64,000 bases of DNA, taken from NCBI GenBank assembly GCA_020152595.1, contig JAIGNY010003198.1, positions 186,001 through 250,000 of the forward strand. Direction: 5' to 3'. Made by a program: the position numbers and the translations under genes. Shown here piece after piece: positions 34,683 to 46,500 of the stretch (position 1 is its first letter; each line of letters begins with the position of its first letter). Origin of the DNA: Chiridota heheva. Its lineage: Eukaryota > Echinodermata > Holothuroidea > Apodida > Chiridotidae. The notes under the pieces were generated by a model that made no database searches, was not told the DNA's origin, and saw only the letters and a program-made list of their open reading frames with translations.

Positions 34683-35955
34683 TTGGTGAGCATGTGAAGT
34701 ATAATGCGAACCTATGTAATGGTGATTTTGTTTGGCCGGCCTGCCATCCAGTTTTTCCTGAGATTTCTTTAGAAATGTTCAAGTTTTTGGAGAATTCCTC
34801 AAAAGTGTTAACAAATTTCAGAGACACTTAAGACAGATTAAAGACTAGTTTCCTTAAAAAGTCTACCAAACATTTGATATTTCCTTAGAAGATAACTGTA
34901 AAATGATATAATTTTCCAATATTCTTCAGAGATCTTTAAGCGTCTTTCTCATAGCACTAAAGATTTAAAATCCTTAAAAAAAATCCTTATTTGATCACTA
35001 ACGGTTGTGTCAGGCATGATTATTAAACTCCACCTTTATTATTGTGGTCATTTGCATAAAGTTGCTACAGTATTTGACCTGACCAGACTTTATTTAGTAT
35101 GATCAGTCAAGGAGTGTTACAGGATGTGACTGCATATACATATGGAAATAGGGAGGGATGCCATGTGGGACATGGATGGGGGCCATGCAGAACATATGAT
35201 AGAATATGTACCATGTGGTATACACCAAGGGCTATATCAGGCATAATTATTTGACTCCGCTTTTATTTTTCTTATTCAACAAGTCATTTGCATGTAAGAT
35301 ATATGAACTGACACTTTCATACATAGTATTTTTAATCAGGGACTGTGATAGCTAGGATGAGACTTCTTATGGGGCCTATGGGATGTCATGTGGGAGATGG
35401 GGTGGAATGCCACGAGTAACACAGAGTGTGACATAGGTTGAGATGCCATATGTGACATAGGGTAGGAGGCTATGTGGGACATAGGGTAGCAGGCCATTGG
35501 GACATAGGATGTGATGCCATATGGGACATAAAGCAGGATGTCATTAGGACATTGGGAAGTATACCATGTGGAACATATGGTGGGATCCAATGTGGGACAT
35601 TAGGTGGGATGCCATGTGGGACATCAGGTGGGAAGCCACAGGGATGGATTCCATGGTGGACATAGGGAGAGATGCCATGTGGGACACAGGGAGGATGCCA
35701 TGTGGGACATAGGGAGGGATGTCATGTGGTACATTGGTTGGATTAATGTGGGACATGTAGGATAGGATCCATGTGGGACATAGGATGGGATGCCATGTGC
35801 GTCATAGGGTGGGATGTCATGTGGATCATGGGGTGGGATGCCATGTGGGACATGGGATGTCATGTGGGACTTAGTGTGAGATGGCATTTTATGATTGGCC
35901 GGGTCATATGATATGGGTGTCAATTTGCATGGGCATACGGACCATGATGGTATTT
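34683..35955 (+). mobile_element. Minisatellite-bearing repeat element, copy 1
   Basis: Starts GGTGAGCATGTGAAG and continues ATGCGAACCTATGTAATGG..., with an AT-rich body of about 450 bp including TTAAAGACTAGTTTCCTTAA. A degenerate array of 'GGATGCCATGTGGGACATAGGG' units follows (35155-35880). It ends GGGCATACGGACCATG followed by GTATTTACCATTCTCGTT. The same order of parts, with the same ends, occurs at 49691-51990. No reading frame looks real, so it is non-autonomous. Confidence 0.75.
35155..35885 (+). repeat. GCCATGTGGGACAT minisatellite, degenerate block (copy 1)
   Basis: About 22-26-bp units built on GATGCCATGTGGGACATAGG, many diverged. Shorter and more decayed than the array in copy 2. 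Confidence 0.85.
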
Positions 35956-36029
35956 ACCATTCTCGTTAAATGTGTAAAGAGTGTTTTGTTTATTTTCGAA
36001 CAAATATTTGTAAGTGAGTTGTTTCAGGC

Positions 36030-36163
36030 CAATATTTTTGTGAAACCTATTCGAAGTAGTGACTTAAAGGCAGGGTACGTTAGATATCATGTTAATGAAC
36101 CAGCTGGTAGTACAGCAGGTAATATACAGCACCAGACTGCTGAAAATGGACATTTATTGTTGT
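36030..36163 (+). CDS. Possible terminal coding exon of an unidentified + strand gene
   Basis: After an acceptor-like GAGTTGTTTCAG the plus strand reads ANIFVKPIRSSDLKAGYVRY then HVNEPAGSTAGNIQHQTAEN and GHLLL before a TAA at 36161-36163. The composition (hydrophilic, few rare residues, no repeats) looks more like protein than the surrounding frames. I recognise no family and see no partner exon upstream. An alternative is an internal exon using the GCAGGTAATA donor at 36114. Could be chance. Confidence 0.22.
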
Positions 36164-36594
36164 AAAGTATGTTTCAATTTGTAAATAACCAACATTTAGA
36201 CATTCAGCAATACTAATTTTAACATTTAGCAACACTTATTTTGCTCCGAGTGTGTGTTTTATAACCACGGGCATGTTTTCATCTATCAGACGTGTTTCGG
36301 CGTGTTTTAATAGGACTGATGCAATGTTCACAAATGATTAAATCATTGAAAAGGGGGAAATTCCTGCAAAAAACAAAAATTAATTAAAAATTCCCAAAAA
36401 TACCAAATCAAAAGGCCAGATTTCCCCAAAAGAGGTCAAATATGGCATTTCCCAGCCATAGTTTGGTATTTTTGGCATTTTCGGTGGTAATTATTAGGTC
36501 TCTTTTATTCTGTGTTTTATTCTCCAAAAATAATTCCTCCCCCCTATTTTTGAAAATACTCCCAAATTTACACAAGGGGGAAAATTCCCCCCTA

Positions 36595-36690
36595 ATTTTG
36601 AACCTTAGTGTGAACATTAGACCGATGTCTAGTGCTCCGTAGTACCATCGGACTTATGCCAACCATGTTAACTAGTAAATATGGCTGCCG
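36595..36690 (+). repeat. About 95-bp mobile repeat, copy 1
   Basis: TTTTGAACCTTAGTGTGAAC ... CCATGTTAACTAGTAAATAT; a close relative was inserted into the LINE tail at 38212-38308. Confidence 0.7.
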
Positions 36691-37980
36691 TTAGTGATGG
36701 CATGGCTAGCTGTTCAAGGGTACTACAAAAGCATATATCCTGCTATGCTGTTTGAAATGCTGTGTTAAATCTTGGAAAATTGAAAAATGTCAGTTTTAAG
36801 ACCTTTATGAAAATGAAATCATTTTACCTTTTTTGCCGACAGTGCTTATTTATGATGTTTGAAGCTTTTCTATTGTCTTGAAAATCTGTTTTTTGGGTGA
36901 TTTTAGGCACTTTTATTGAAGCATTTACTTGACTCTTTTCTTTGTGTAAAACTTGATTGATGAGCTCTCCAAAGCACGGTGAAAGTTCAAACATTTCTGT
37001 TGGGGCTATTACATTTTAAGCAGGGTAAATATGTTTCAGATTTATTTAAGAGGAAAATATTAAGATAATACTAACAATGTACTATTGTATTATCTATTGA
37101 TTTCTTGATGTTTTATTCATTTGTTTTCGCACACAGTTTTTTGACTAAACCATATGATAAAATCATATGAACAATAAAATTGTTGTCAGTGAAAAATCAA
37201 CCTGTAGTTTAGTGGAACATCCTAAAACTTATTTGCGGAGGTTTAAATAGTTCAAAACAAACTTGGGGTGACTAAGAAAGATGGCCACCAAAACATGAAT
37301 CGGAGAAGGTTTATCCAGTCATGGTGCCAAATAGGTAAAAATGTATTAAATGTTTTTCTGAAAAGTATTATTTAGACTCATTAGTATAAGAATATTTGTA
37401 AATTAGGTTATATTTCAATCATCAATTTTCTACAACGTGTGAATTCTTGAAAACGTAGAAATTGTATACTAGCTACTGTATAACAACCCTCGCAGCAATC
37501 ACAATGTCAAACGGTACTGAGGGATGTGTATAATAACAAGGCTGTCTATAAAATGAATGCCAAAATCTACAAAATGTGCACCAATAATCATCTATTGATA
37601 GTGGAAATAATACACAAATATTTAAGGAATGGCTGAAAGGCAATATGAAGAAGTTTTTCTGTATTTAGGCTATCAAGAACTTGCAATTTCTAAACTTTTA
37701 ATGAAAAAACTATTGTTTATTTAAAAGATGTGCACTTAGAATCAAAAGTGTGCGCCTAGAAATATAATCTGTCACTGTCAGCAGGATTGACAAAATTCAA
37801 TTTTGCTAAAAACCAAGTTGTCAAATGTATGTTTTGTGGAAGGTTGACTGCTAATTTTGTCAAGTTACATACACATTTGACATTTACTTTGGTTTGAATT
37901 CAGGACCACAGCTAGGTGCTTTAATTTTAGAGTCGCCACTTTTTTGTTTCTGATGTTAATAGCATAAGGAATCTTTGCAG
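36690..37980. other. Non-coding AT-rich sequence
   Basis: No exon recognised on either strand. Confidence 0.35.
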
Positions 37981-37989
37981 TCATGGCTG

Positions 37990-38700
37990 TCATGTGTCTG
38001 TGACAGAAAGCTTCACTTTACACCATGAAATCCAAAGTCTGGACCAACACCCTTCTGCAGAGTCGCAACCGCATGGAAGACATTGTTGTCACCCGCATTC
38101 GCTTCGGGCACTCCTCTCTTTCTCACTCCCATCTCTTATCCGGTTCCCCTGCCCCACTTGCAACATCGATCTCTTAATCAAGCATATTTTCTTAAGCTGT
38201 CCCCTATACCATAATTTTGAAGCTTAGTGTGAACAATGGATCGATGTCTAGTGCTTTGTAGTACTGTCGGACTTATGCCAACCATGTTAACTAGTCAATA
38301 TGGCTTGCCAGAATTCCAGATCTCTTCTCTCCTCACTATCCTCAATCTTGGACCTATTCGAAAACAATTTTTCCTCAAACATCAACTTTCTCCGGTTGTA
38401 CAACAAACAACATCTTCCACAATCACATATAATTTACCTCCCTTCTACACCTAACCTTACACACCCCTTTCGGTATTTTTTCACCTAAATTTTTTTCTTT
38501 GTTCGATTGAAAAACAAGAAATGTCACAAGATTTTACAAGGTACATTGTTACATTTTCACATTCAGCCTTTCCCCTTTATCTTCCTTACAAACCTTCTAC
38601 TCCTCACTGTCCTAACTCTTACACCATTATTTATTAACACCCTCTTGGTACATTTGACTGACTGTCGCGGTGCCGTTAAACATCACAAACCAAACAGAAA
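37990..38700 (+). mobile_element. I-like LINE 3' end (same family as 1-6400), interrupted by a 97-bp insert
   Basis: Plus-strand translation holds the C-terminal Cys/His region (TRIRFGHSSLSHSHLLSG, then CPTCNIDLLIKHIFLSCPLY) and, after the insert, RSLLSSLSSILDLFENN. The 3' UTR ends TTTGACTGACTGTCGCGGTG followed by CCGTTAAACATCACAAACCA, the family's 3' terminus. The uninterrupted form exists at 61840-61920, which shows the insert boundaries. Confidence 0.88.
38212..38308 (+). mobile_element. 97-bp insert within the LINE tail, copy 2 of the 36.6-kb repeat
   Basis: TTTTGAAGCTTAGTGTGAAC ... TTAACTAGTCAATATGGCTT interrupts the LINE between CCCCTATACCA and GAATTCCAGATCTC. The empty site at 61861 reads CCTATATCAGAACTCCAGAT. 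Confidence 0.75.
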
Positions 38701-38709
38701 GCTTGCAAA

Positions 38710-40060
38710 CATGATATGTCAAGAACTATACACTGGATTCATGTCATGTGTGGTACATAGATAGTCCACAGTCTGTAGATGTGCCCTATTGTTTTAGGTA
38801 GTGATGTCATGCATATAAAGAGTATGTGGGGCTTAATGTAAAAATCTTGAAATGTTTATATTTTACCAACCGAATGTCTGTTGTGTTTCATATTTAGTAT
38901 AATTATGATGCTAGCTAGTGTGCACATGACCATGGTTTAAAACATTGAATTTCATTAATATACATAGTGAGCAGGGCTTAGTATGATTTTGCTGAAAAGA
39001 GCTTAGTAAGCACTTCATCTCAAGAACGGTAATGTCGAAAAACAGCATGTTTCAGCTCATTATGTATTTATAAATTCGAGTGGGCGGAATACGCACAGAA
39101 GAGAATAAGCGACTTTTCGGGAGGCTGGGAACTGACTGAGTAATTGGATACAGGTCATATGTGGTACACAAATAACCCATTGTCTGCTTGTGTGCCCTAT
39201 TGTTTTGGTGGTGATGTCATGCATATTGTTTAAAGTGGGGTGGAGAGCTTAATATAAAATTAAAAAATCTTGAAAAAGTGATGCCAACAGGTTCTATTTG
39301 ATTGATGTATTATATCATGTACATGGTGAGCATGGCTTATGAATTTGTTATTTTAGCATATTCCGTGATATGCAGTGCCAGTTAGTAAAAACTTTAAAAT
39401 TACCAACAATGAAAGAATGCTTGGAACCACTAAACATTTTGGTTTTTGGTTTATTTTAAATAACATTTTTCATAACAATGTTTCATTGTAAAGGATAGGG
39501 CCAGGCATACATACTCTCAACTTGATTTTGCCTTGGGACAAAAAAATTGGCTAAAAACCTAGGACAAAAACCTAGGACAATCTGTCAGCCAGTTGTTTGA
39601 TGAAGATCGCCATTTTGAAGAAACTGGTAAATCATACTGCTAAGAATGAATTTCCTATTACTTGTGGCAATGTAAGTTTAATGGCGAATATGTAGTGTAA
39701 TCACATTCAAACTACTTACGAATCTGTATTAACTTTCCTGGTTCCTGATTGGCTATTGTTGTATTTCATTGTTGACATGTTTTGACAAAATTTGTTATGA
39801 TCGGTTACAAAAACTTCTCTAAAACAAGATGAAAAAATTATTTGTTTTTGGAAAATTATTGACAATTTGTTGTTTTTGTGGTAGTTTATAGGATTTCTTA
39901 GGCAGACCAGATTTGCATGTGAATATAGTATTTTTAATGTAAATGTGAGTATTTTTGTTACAAAAATTGCATTCTCAGCCTTAGGTCCGAGTACAGTTAC
40001 CATTTCACATACCTTTACATACTTTAGTGTATATACTAAGACACGTAAAGAATTCTGACT
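38710..40060. other. Non-coding sequence upstream of the + strand NPL gene
   Basis: Contains two related blocks (38745-38815 and 39150-39230: 'GTGTGGTACATAGATAGTCC...GTGCCCTATTGTTTTAGGTAGTGATGTCATGCATA') indicating an old duplication about 405 bp apart. No promoter elements or leader exon recognised. Confidence 0.45.
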
Positions 40061-40073
40061 GTCTAGTTAGGCC

Positions 40074-40228
40074 CAGGGTTGAAAAAAAAAAGTCACTCGC
40101 CAATCATTTATACAGCTTGGCGAGGCTTAATCAAGTGTAACGAATTACCACAGTATATTTTTATAATATTTATTATAATATTTTTTTACTCGCCTATGGC
40201 GAGCAGGCAAGTGGTTTTTCCAACCCTA
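40074..40228. mobile_element. 155-bp hAT MITE with 8-bp target duplication
   Basis: Ends CAGGGTTGAAAAAAAAAAGT and ACTTGCC...(GTGG)TTTTTCCAACCCTA form inverted repeats. Flanks are GTTAGGCC (40066-40073) and GTTGGGCC (40229-40236), 7 of 8 identical. The interior has a further CTCGCCA/TGGCGAG pairing. It sits 225 bp upstream of the first identified coding-exon acceptor of the NPL gene. Confidence 0.88.
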
Positions 40229-40453
40229 GTTGGGCCTAATAACAAAAAACTCTACAGTATGCAAAAAGCATTATAATGTCTCCTAATCCTCTTATAAAAT
40301 TTAGGGGGAAAATTATTATTTTTTTTTTTAATTGATTGATTTTTACAAATCAAGTTTGCCAGTGCTGTTTCTTTACTACAGTAGTTGTTTATTTCAGTAT
40401 GGAGATGGTAGAAAAACCTATGTATTATCTTCCCTTATTTTTCTTCGTTACAG

Positions 40454-40531
40454 AACTGGTGGTACTAGAAGTAACAACAGGAGATACAAAGTCATCAAGT
40501 CGAGACAACCTAATATCAGCCATGATTTGGG
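40454..40531 (+). CDS. NPL gene exon 1: leader end and MIWG start
   Basis: Acceptor TTCTTCGTTACAG (to 40453), then 68 nt of leader and ATGATTTGGG (40522-40531), with donor GTAATT. The frame stays open upstream of the ATG, so a longer N-terminus is possible. However, the xWG start at residue 2-4 is where NPL proteins normally begin, and the minus-strand paralogue has a stop just upstream of the same ATG. CAGCCATGA context. A leader exon further upstream is implied by the acceptor. Confidence 0.78.
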
Positions 40532-43500
40532 GTAATTCAGTTTTATAATTCAGCATATGTACGACTTCCATATGCTAGTATTAAATTAGTATTAGGTTGT
40601 CACCTGTCTATATACATGTATGGGAAATGACTTTTTCTTATCTTTATCTTAAGTTTTTATTATCATATCTTAAGTTTTTATTATATTATCTAATTAAATT
40701 CTAATATTTTTGTGAAATGTCCACATGTGATATTCATTTTAGAAACTAGAAAACTCTGTAAAGTGCAAAAGTTTGTCACCGTTTGAAATTTTGCTATGTT
40801 AATTACTTTAAGAGTGCATGTCTTCATTGCATACCCACATCCCCCCCTCCCCCAATACAATCTACCTCAGAAACCATTGACCTTCCAACTTTCATTCCCT
40901 CTAAACTTTAACCTTACTTTTGATCAATCTTGTTGAAATGTATTCAAAACTCATTGAGATTATCTACCTTTTTTTGCATTTCTGTGATTATTGCAATGGT
41001 TAGCTCAACTACATGAGATTAACAATTGAATATTTGAGTGAAATTAATAGTGTTGTTTTATCCACCTTAGAGGAATAGTTAGTCTTTCAAATCAATGTTT
41101 AGTAGACATGATTGCTAATACATAACCTCTTCTACAGTACAGTGGTCACAAAAGAGCATGAAAATTAACACTGACACCCTTAACTTTTGTCTATTGTGAC
41201 CATACAGACATAAAGCTGAACAACTTTTTTCAACTTACGTTTTGATAGATTTCCCAAATTCCTTGTGAAAATGGGTAAAAATTGTCAATTTTGTGGAGGA
41301 AATTCAGTGTCTTGTGCACAGGATGTTAGCGTTGCAACTAATGTTGCAAACATGCACGTATAACTTGAAAAAGGAGGGGCCAAAACGGACATAGACACAA
41401 GAAACCACACTGCCCGTTTGTTACAAGATTCGACAATTGTGTTGTTGCGCACTATTATAACTATTCAAATTTAACTACCTCAACTTCCTTTTGTTAATAT
41501 TAATACATACAAATTGTACGTGCCGATTTAAGTAACACGCACATCGGTGTGTTCATACACTCAAGGTTACACAGGCGATGCAGATATGCATTCAAATTAT
41601 GTCAATCACTTCCTTACGCAAGCGTCCTATCTTCTTATTGGTTGGGAAAATTGCTTACGTGCATATCACATTTTTGTCAAGACGCTCACCAATTCAAGTT
41701 TCTGTGTGCTGATTTTCATGTTAAAATAAGGAAGTCTTCATACTGAAAATCAAGTTGCCCTGAATTCCTGGGCAACTTTTGTTGAAAACACACGTTGAAG
41801 CCCATTGACTTTGCTTAATCGTGTAAAATTTTATGTATGTAATCGTTCATACTTTAAATCAGAGATTCAGAGCGATCGAGTCCGGAGTATGAAGATTCGT
41901 ACTAATCAATGTTATGAATAATAGGGATGTGCATTGTTGTTTAATTCATTAAACGATTAACGATCATCTTTATCAATCGTTTATCGGTTAATTAAAATAC
42001 CTCGCCGAAAAGTCTGATGGAATCAAGCCCATTGTTTATCTTGTATCTTGTTGCACACACTGTGTGTACATACAGTACAGTACAGTACTGTTAGTACAGT
42101 AAACAATTAGAACAAGTGGTGTCAGAAATCTACTTCATTTTGAAGAAGATATCTGGCAATTTACTCTAGCAAACACATCTTTCTAACAAAGAACATTCAA
42201 TGAAATATTACAACCATTCACAAATGACTGCCGGAATCAAGATTTTGAATTGAATTATTAAGTTATTTGATCAGTGTTAAGTACGCGATTACCACTGCCA
42301 TTTTGGGAGGGTGTCGCAACTATTACATGTTATGTTTAATATCTATATATGAGAATAATAAAACGGAAAACTTCTTCAACAAGTAAAATTTTAATTGAAT
42401 TGAATCCGTAAATTTTAATCCTTATTGCACACCCAATGAATACACTTTCTGTTGACATATGTCTATCAAGATTATGGACTTCTTGTCTTTTATCACTGGA
42501 TTATTTGGCCAGATAAATGTTGAGTGTCATGCATTATTGATCGAGTGCCCCCTTGTTTAAGCAGTGAATGGTGATTGCTGATGCCCTGCATCTAGAATTT
42601 AAAGATAATCCACAATTATTTGCTATAAAAGCCACTTAAGTGGACAAGATATTGATTTTGGTGCATTTAAGTAATTAGACATTTAAGACATTCTAAGGAT
42701 TATTTAACATTGTTGCCTTCGTCAAATAGACTTGACATTGTTTGTAACGATGATTAGGTCTAGCACACTGTATTGTGCTCGTATTCTGATGGCTTTTTGA
42801 GTTCATCACGACGGACAAATCAAAGTTATTGATGCTGTAAAGGGAAAATATATTGATTTTCTTTGAACAATTTGATTCTCATAGTGAATTTTAAGTGGTT
42901 GATATATGGGGTATGGTTTGAATTAAAAGTTTTGAGGCTGAATTTTCGTTTAACCGAAACACTTATTATTGTAACAGTAAACGATACTAACGATCGTTTA
43001 TCGATTAACCGATAAACGGTCGCATCCTTAATGTATAAACCTTGAAGGTATGTGTCTTAAAGGTACATAGACATGTAGAGATTTATATTCACCAAATGAG
43101 CTTTAAAATCCAAACTGGATAGTTTGAAAATTACATCAATAAAACCTGTAGTTTCGAGTTGTATCTAATTAAAAGTTCAAATTTTTAATGCATGCTAATT
43201 TTGTGATGAAAGAGAAAACAGCTGATAATGATTAATGCAAATCTTAAAATTTCTGTCCTAAATTTTAGTCACTAAAAATCATTAAAATCTTCTCTCCTGC
43301 TAAATTTTGAATGAGGTTATAATGTATATTTAAAACTTCTTGTTATTCAAAGAACATCAGTGAAGCTATCATAAAGAAATTTATACGGTTTCTCTTTGAA
43401 AAATTTGCATAATTAACAGGAGTCAATATTTGAATTTTTTGGCAATGTTCCACATGGAACAGTACTTATTTTCTCAAATAATACTGTTCCAGATCAGATT

Positions 43501-46500
43501 TCACTGTTCCAACATTTTGCCAATAACAGGACAAATTCCTCTATTGAAAATGAGCTTAATTTACAACTTCTTTGTTGGTGTTAATGTGTGCAAATATGTA
43601 TGTTAGTCATTAGTATTACATGTACAGTACATGATGTATCATCCAATTGCATATAGACATACATGTGCAAGCAGCCATGCATATATGTATTCACTATTAA
43701 CCTTTCCATGTTTCCAAATAGGCCACACCCACCATAGCAACTATGTGGGGCAAACAAACCTCAAATCCGCAATTGTGCATTACCAACGCGTTGACATTTA
43801 GATGTTCACGAGGCCTGCCGCAAGCTTTAATTCATTTATGGCACTTCTCCGGATTTTTATAGTTTTTAGCCTATAGAATAAACAAATTTAGTTTGCTAAG
43901 TGTTCTTGGTTACAGCAATCAGATTTACAAAGCCTGCAGCGGGCCGTAAGCACAATTTTTGTTCACCATTTTGGCGTCACTCAGTCTGTGTGTGCAGAAA
44001 TTTGTTTTGTATAGTAAGTTGCATTGACTACATGAGCGCGCACCGTTAGCTAGCTGTACTGAACCAGTGCCGCATAGGATGTTTGCCCCCACTTAATTAC
44101 GCAGTTTTGTTGCTAGGCAATTCGTGCAGTGATTGGTTAAAACAAGCTGTCAATCATTAAACCCAGAAAGGTTAATTGTACTCACAATTTCAGGCAAGGT
44201 GGGAAAAGCTCTTTCTGGAAGAAATTCTTTGTGTGATAATCTTGTTGGACAATATGCAACAGAAATCAAGTTATTGATCATTGATGCCACATGCTTGTGA
44301 AAAGAACACTGGAACAGTGATGTTTGAAAATTGTAAATTTTTGCTAATATTATTAACAATTTCCCTCACAGTATATTGGGAAAATGCCAATTCTAAGCCT
44401 TAACATGATAGAGAAGAAATTATGTAGCAGATAATGAGAACCGTTTCTATAATTGAAATTAAGTTAAATACCATATTATTTTCTTGTTTTAGGTTTGAAA
44501 CTTCAACCTGGAGAATTTCACTCCGAAACAATTAAGACTGAAATACAGCTTTCTTTGGCAGCCCTTGAAAGCAGAAACCTTGGTAAGTGACTGTCAAATT
44601 CCTCTGAATTGAACGTTGGGGCCAGTAAAAAAAATACATAAGGTTTTGGTTGCCTACAGATACAAATGTACAGATGAAAGTTTTAATGACTTTTATCTGA
44701 AGACGTAAAATACTGAAGTTTTGTTACATTCTTTGTTTATTTTGTTTCTGATGCTCACAATGGCTTTGTGTTAGCTATTGCAGTAATATACAGTACTAGT
44801 GCTGTTCAAACAGTACTATACATGACTCCAGAGCATGGGGGCTTATGAGGAAGAAACTTAGACAGTAAAAGGTGGTACAGTTCTATACTTGGTAGCGTCT
44901 ATTACATCAGATATGGAAGATATTTTTCCTACCTTCCTACCACACTCAAGATTTTGATTTAGATTTTGGGAAAGAAGCATTGTATTTGTAAACTTAATTT
45001 TATTTTGCCTTCTGCACATTATGATGTTGTTATGTACTCCAACAGTAAGAAGTAGGGATGTACCGGATATCCGGTACATTTGGGAAAAAATCCGGTTCCG
45101 GTTCTGGCCGGATTTTTTTCCAAATCTGGCCGGAACCGGATTTTTGGCAATTTTAACAATTGAAGATTTACTTTTTCCTCAATATTTGATTGTTTAGCTT
45201 GTTTATATGTTGCAGGATGTTTTGATTGGAGATGCTTGTGTAAAGGTGAAGTACTAAAGTTCTTTGGCAGGGATCCTGGTTTTCCTCTCCTTTTTCCTTT
45301 TTTGCACAAAATACATTCAGCAATTTCATCAGCTTGATCTTGGACAGTAAAATGTTTCCAAATGAATGAGGATGCCTTGTTCTTTTACGATGCCTATATT
45401 CAGTCTTTCCTCTGTATCACTGTAAGTCTAATATGCATAAAACAACACTTCAAACCTCATATATACATGTAGAAAGGAATAGCATGAAATGCATTCACAT
45501 ATTGCCTCAAAAAGAACAATAGACCCTTTGTCTTGCAGACTTCCTGTCTGGTCTATGAGTCATCAGCTTCACATTGAGATTGGGATCACTGTTTTTCTTA
45601 AGTATCTTACTTGGCTACAATGAAACTTGAACTTCTGAATGGTAAAACTTAGGTAGTAGGACCAATCCAGATGTCATTGAAATAATGACATCCCTGATAA
45701 CATAAACAGCACAGTCAGACTGTTTGCTGACGACTGCTTTGTGTACAGAACAATTGATAACCCCTCTGACCAACAAATCCTCCAAGATGATCTTAACAAA
45801 CCTGAACAATGGCAAAACAAATGGCAAATGAATTTCAACCCCTCTAAATGCTACATCTTGTCAATTTCCTCCAAGAAAAGCTTTAAATCACCTGTTTATA
45901 CCTTATGCAACCAGCCACTAAAACATGTCAACTCCCACCCATACCTAGGTGTTGAAATTGATAATAAACTTAGATGGGATAAACATATACATAACATAAC
46001 CAAGAAAGCTAACTCTATACTTGGCCTATTAAACGTAACCTCTCAAACTGTCCCCGACGTTAAATCCACTGCTTATAAAGCTCTAGTCAGGCCAGTACTT
46101 GAGTACGCATCTGCAGTCTGGGATCCCCATCACCAGTGCGATGTGGATAAACTTGAATCTATTCAAAGGAGAGCAGCCAGGTTCTGTATGGCAGACTACT
46201 CTTATAAATCTAGTGTAAAAAACATGCTTTATAAATTAGATTGGCCCCTGCTTAAAACAAGACGATACAACACCCGGCTACATATGCTATATAAAATCAA
46301 TAACAATCTTGTCGCCATCAATAAAGATGAAATTATCCCCACCGTGAGAATTAATACAAGCCATAATCATGACCTTAATTTCCAGGTTCCCTGTGCTAAA
46401 AAGAATGTATATAAACACTCTTTCTTCCCTCACACACTAAAGGATTGGAATGCTTTACCGTCAGACATTGTACATGCACTAAGTCTCAACTGTTTCAAAG

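Noticed and set aside
35336..35923. Overlapping frames on both strands with MSHMASHP-type repeats
   Set aside because: Same minisatellite family as 50-52 kb.
39716..40003. 95-codon minus-strand frame
   Set aside because: Composition looks random (AT-rich codons), no homologue recognised, no splice context.
40336..40548. Longer N-terminus for the NPL gene upstream of MIWG
   Set aside because: The frame is open but crosses a good acceptor at 40453, and the minus-strand paralogue has an in-frame stop just before the same ATG.
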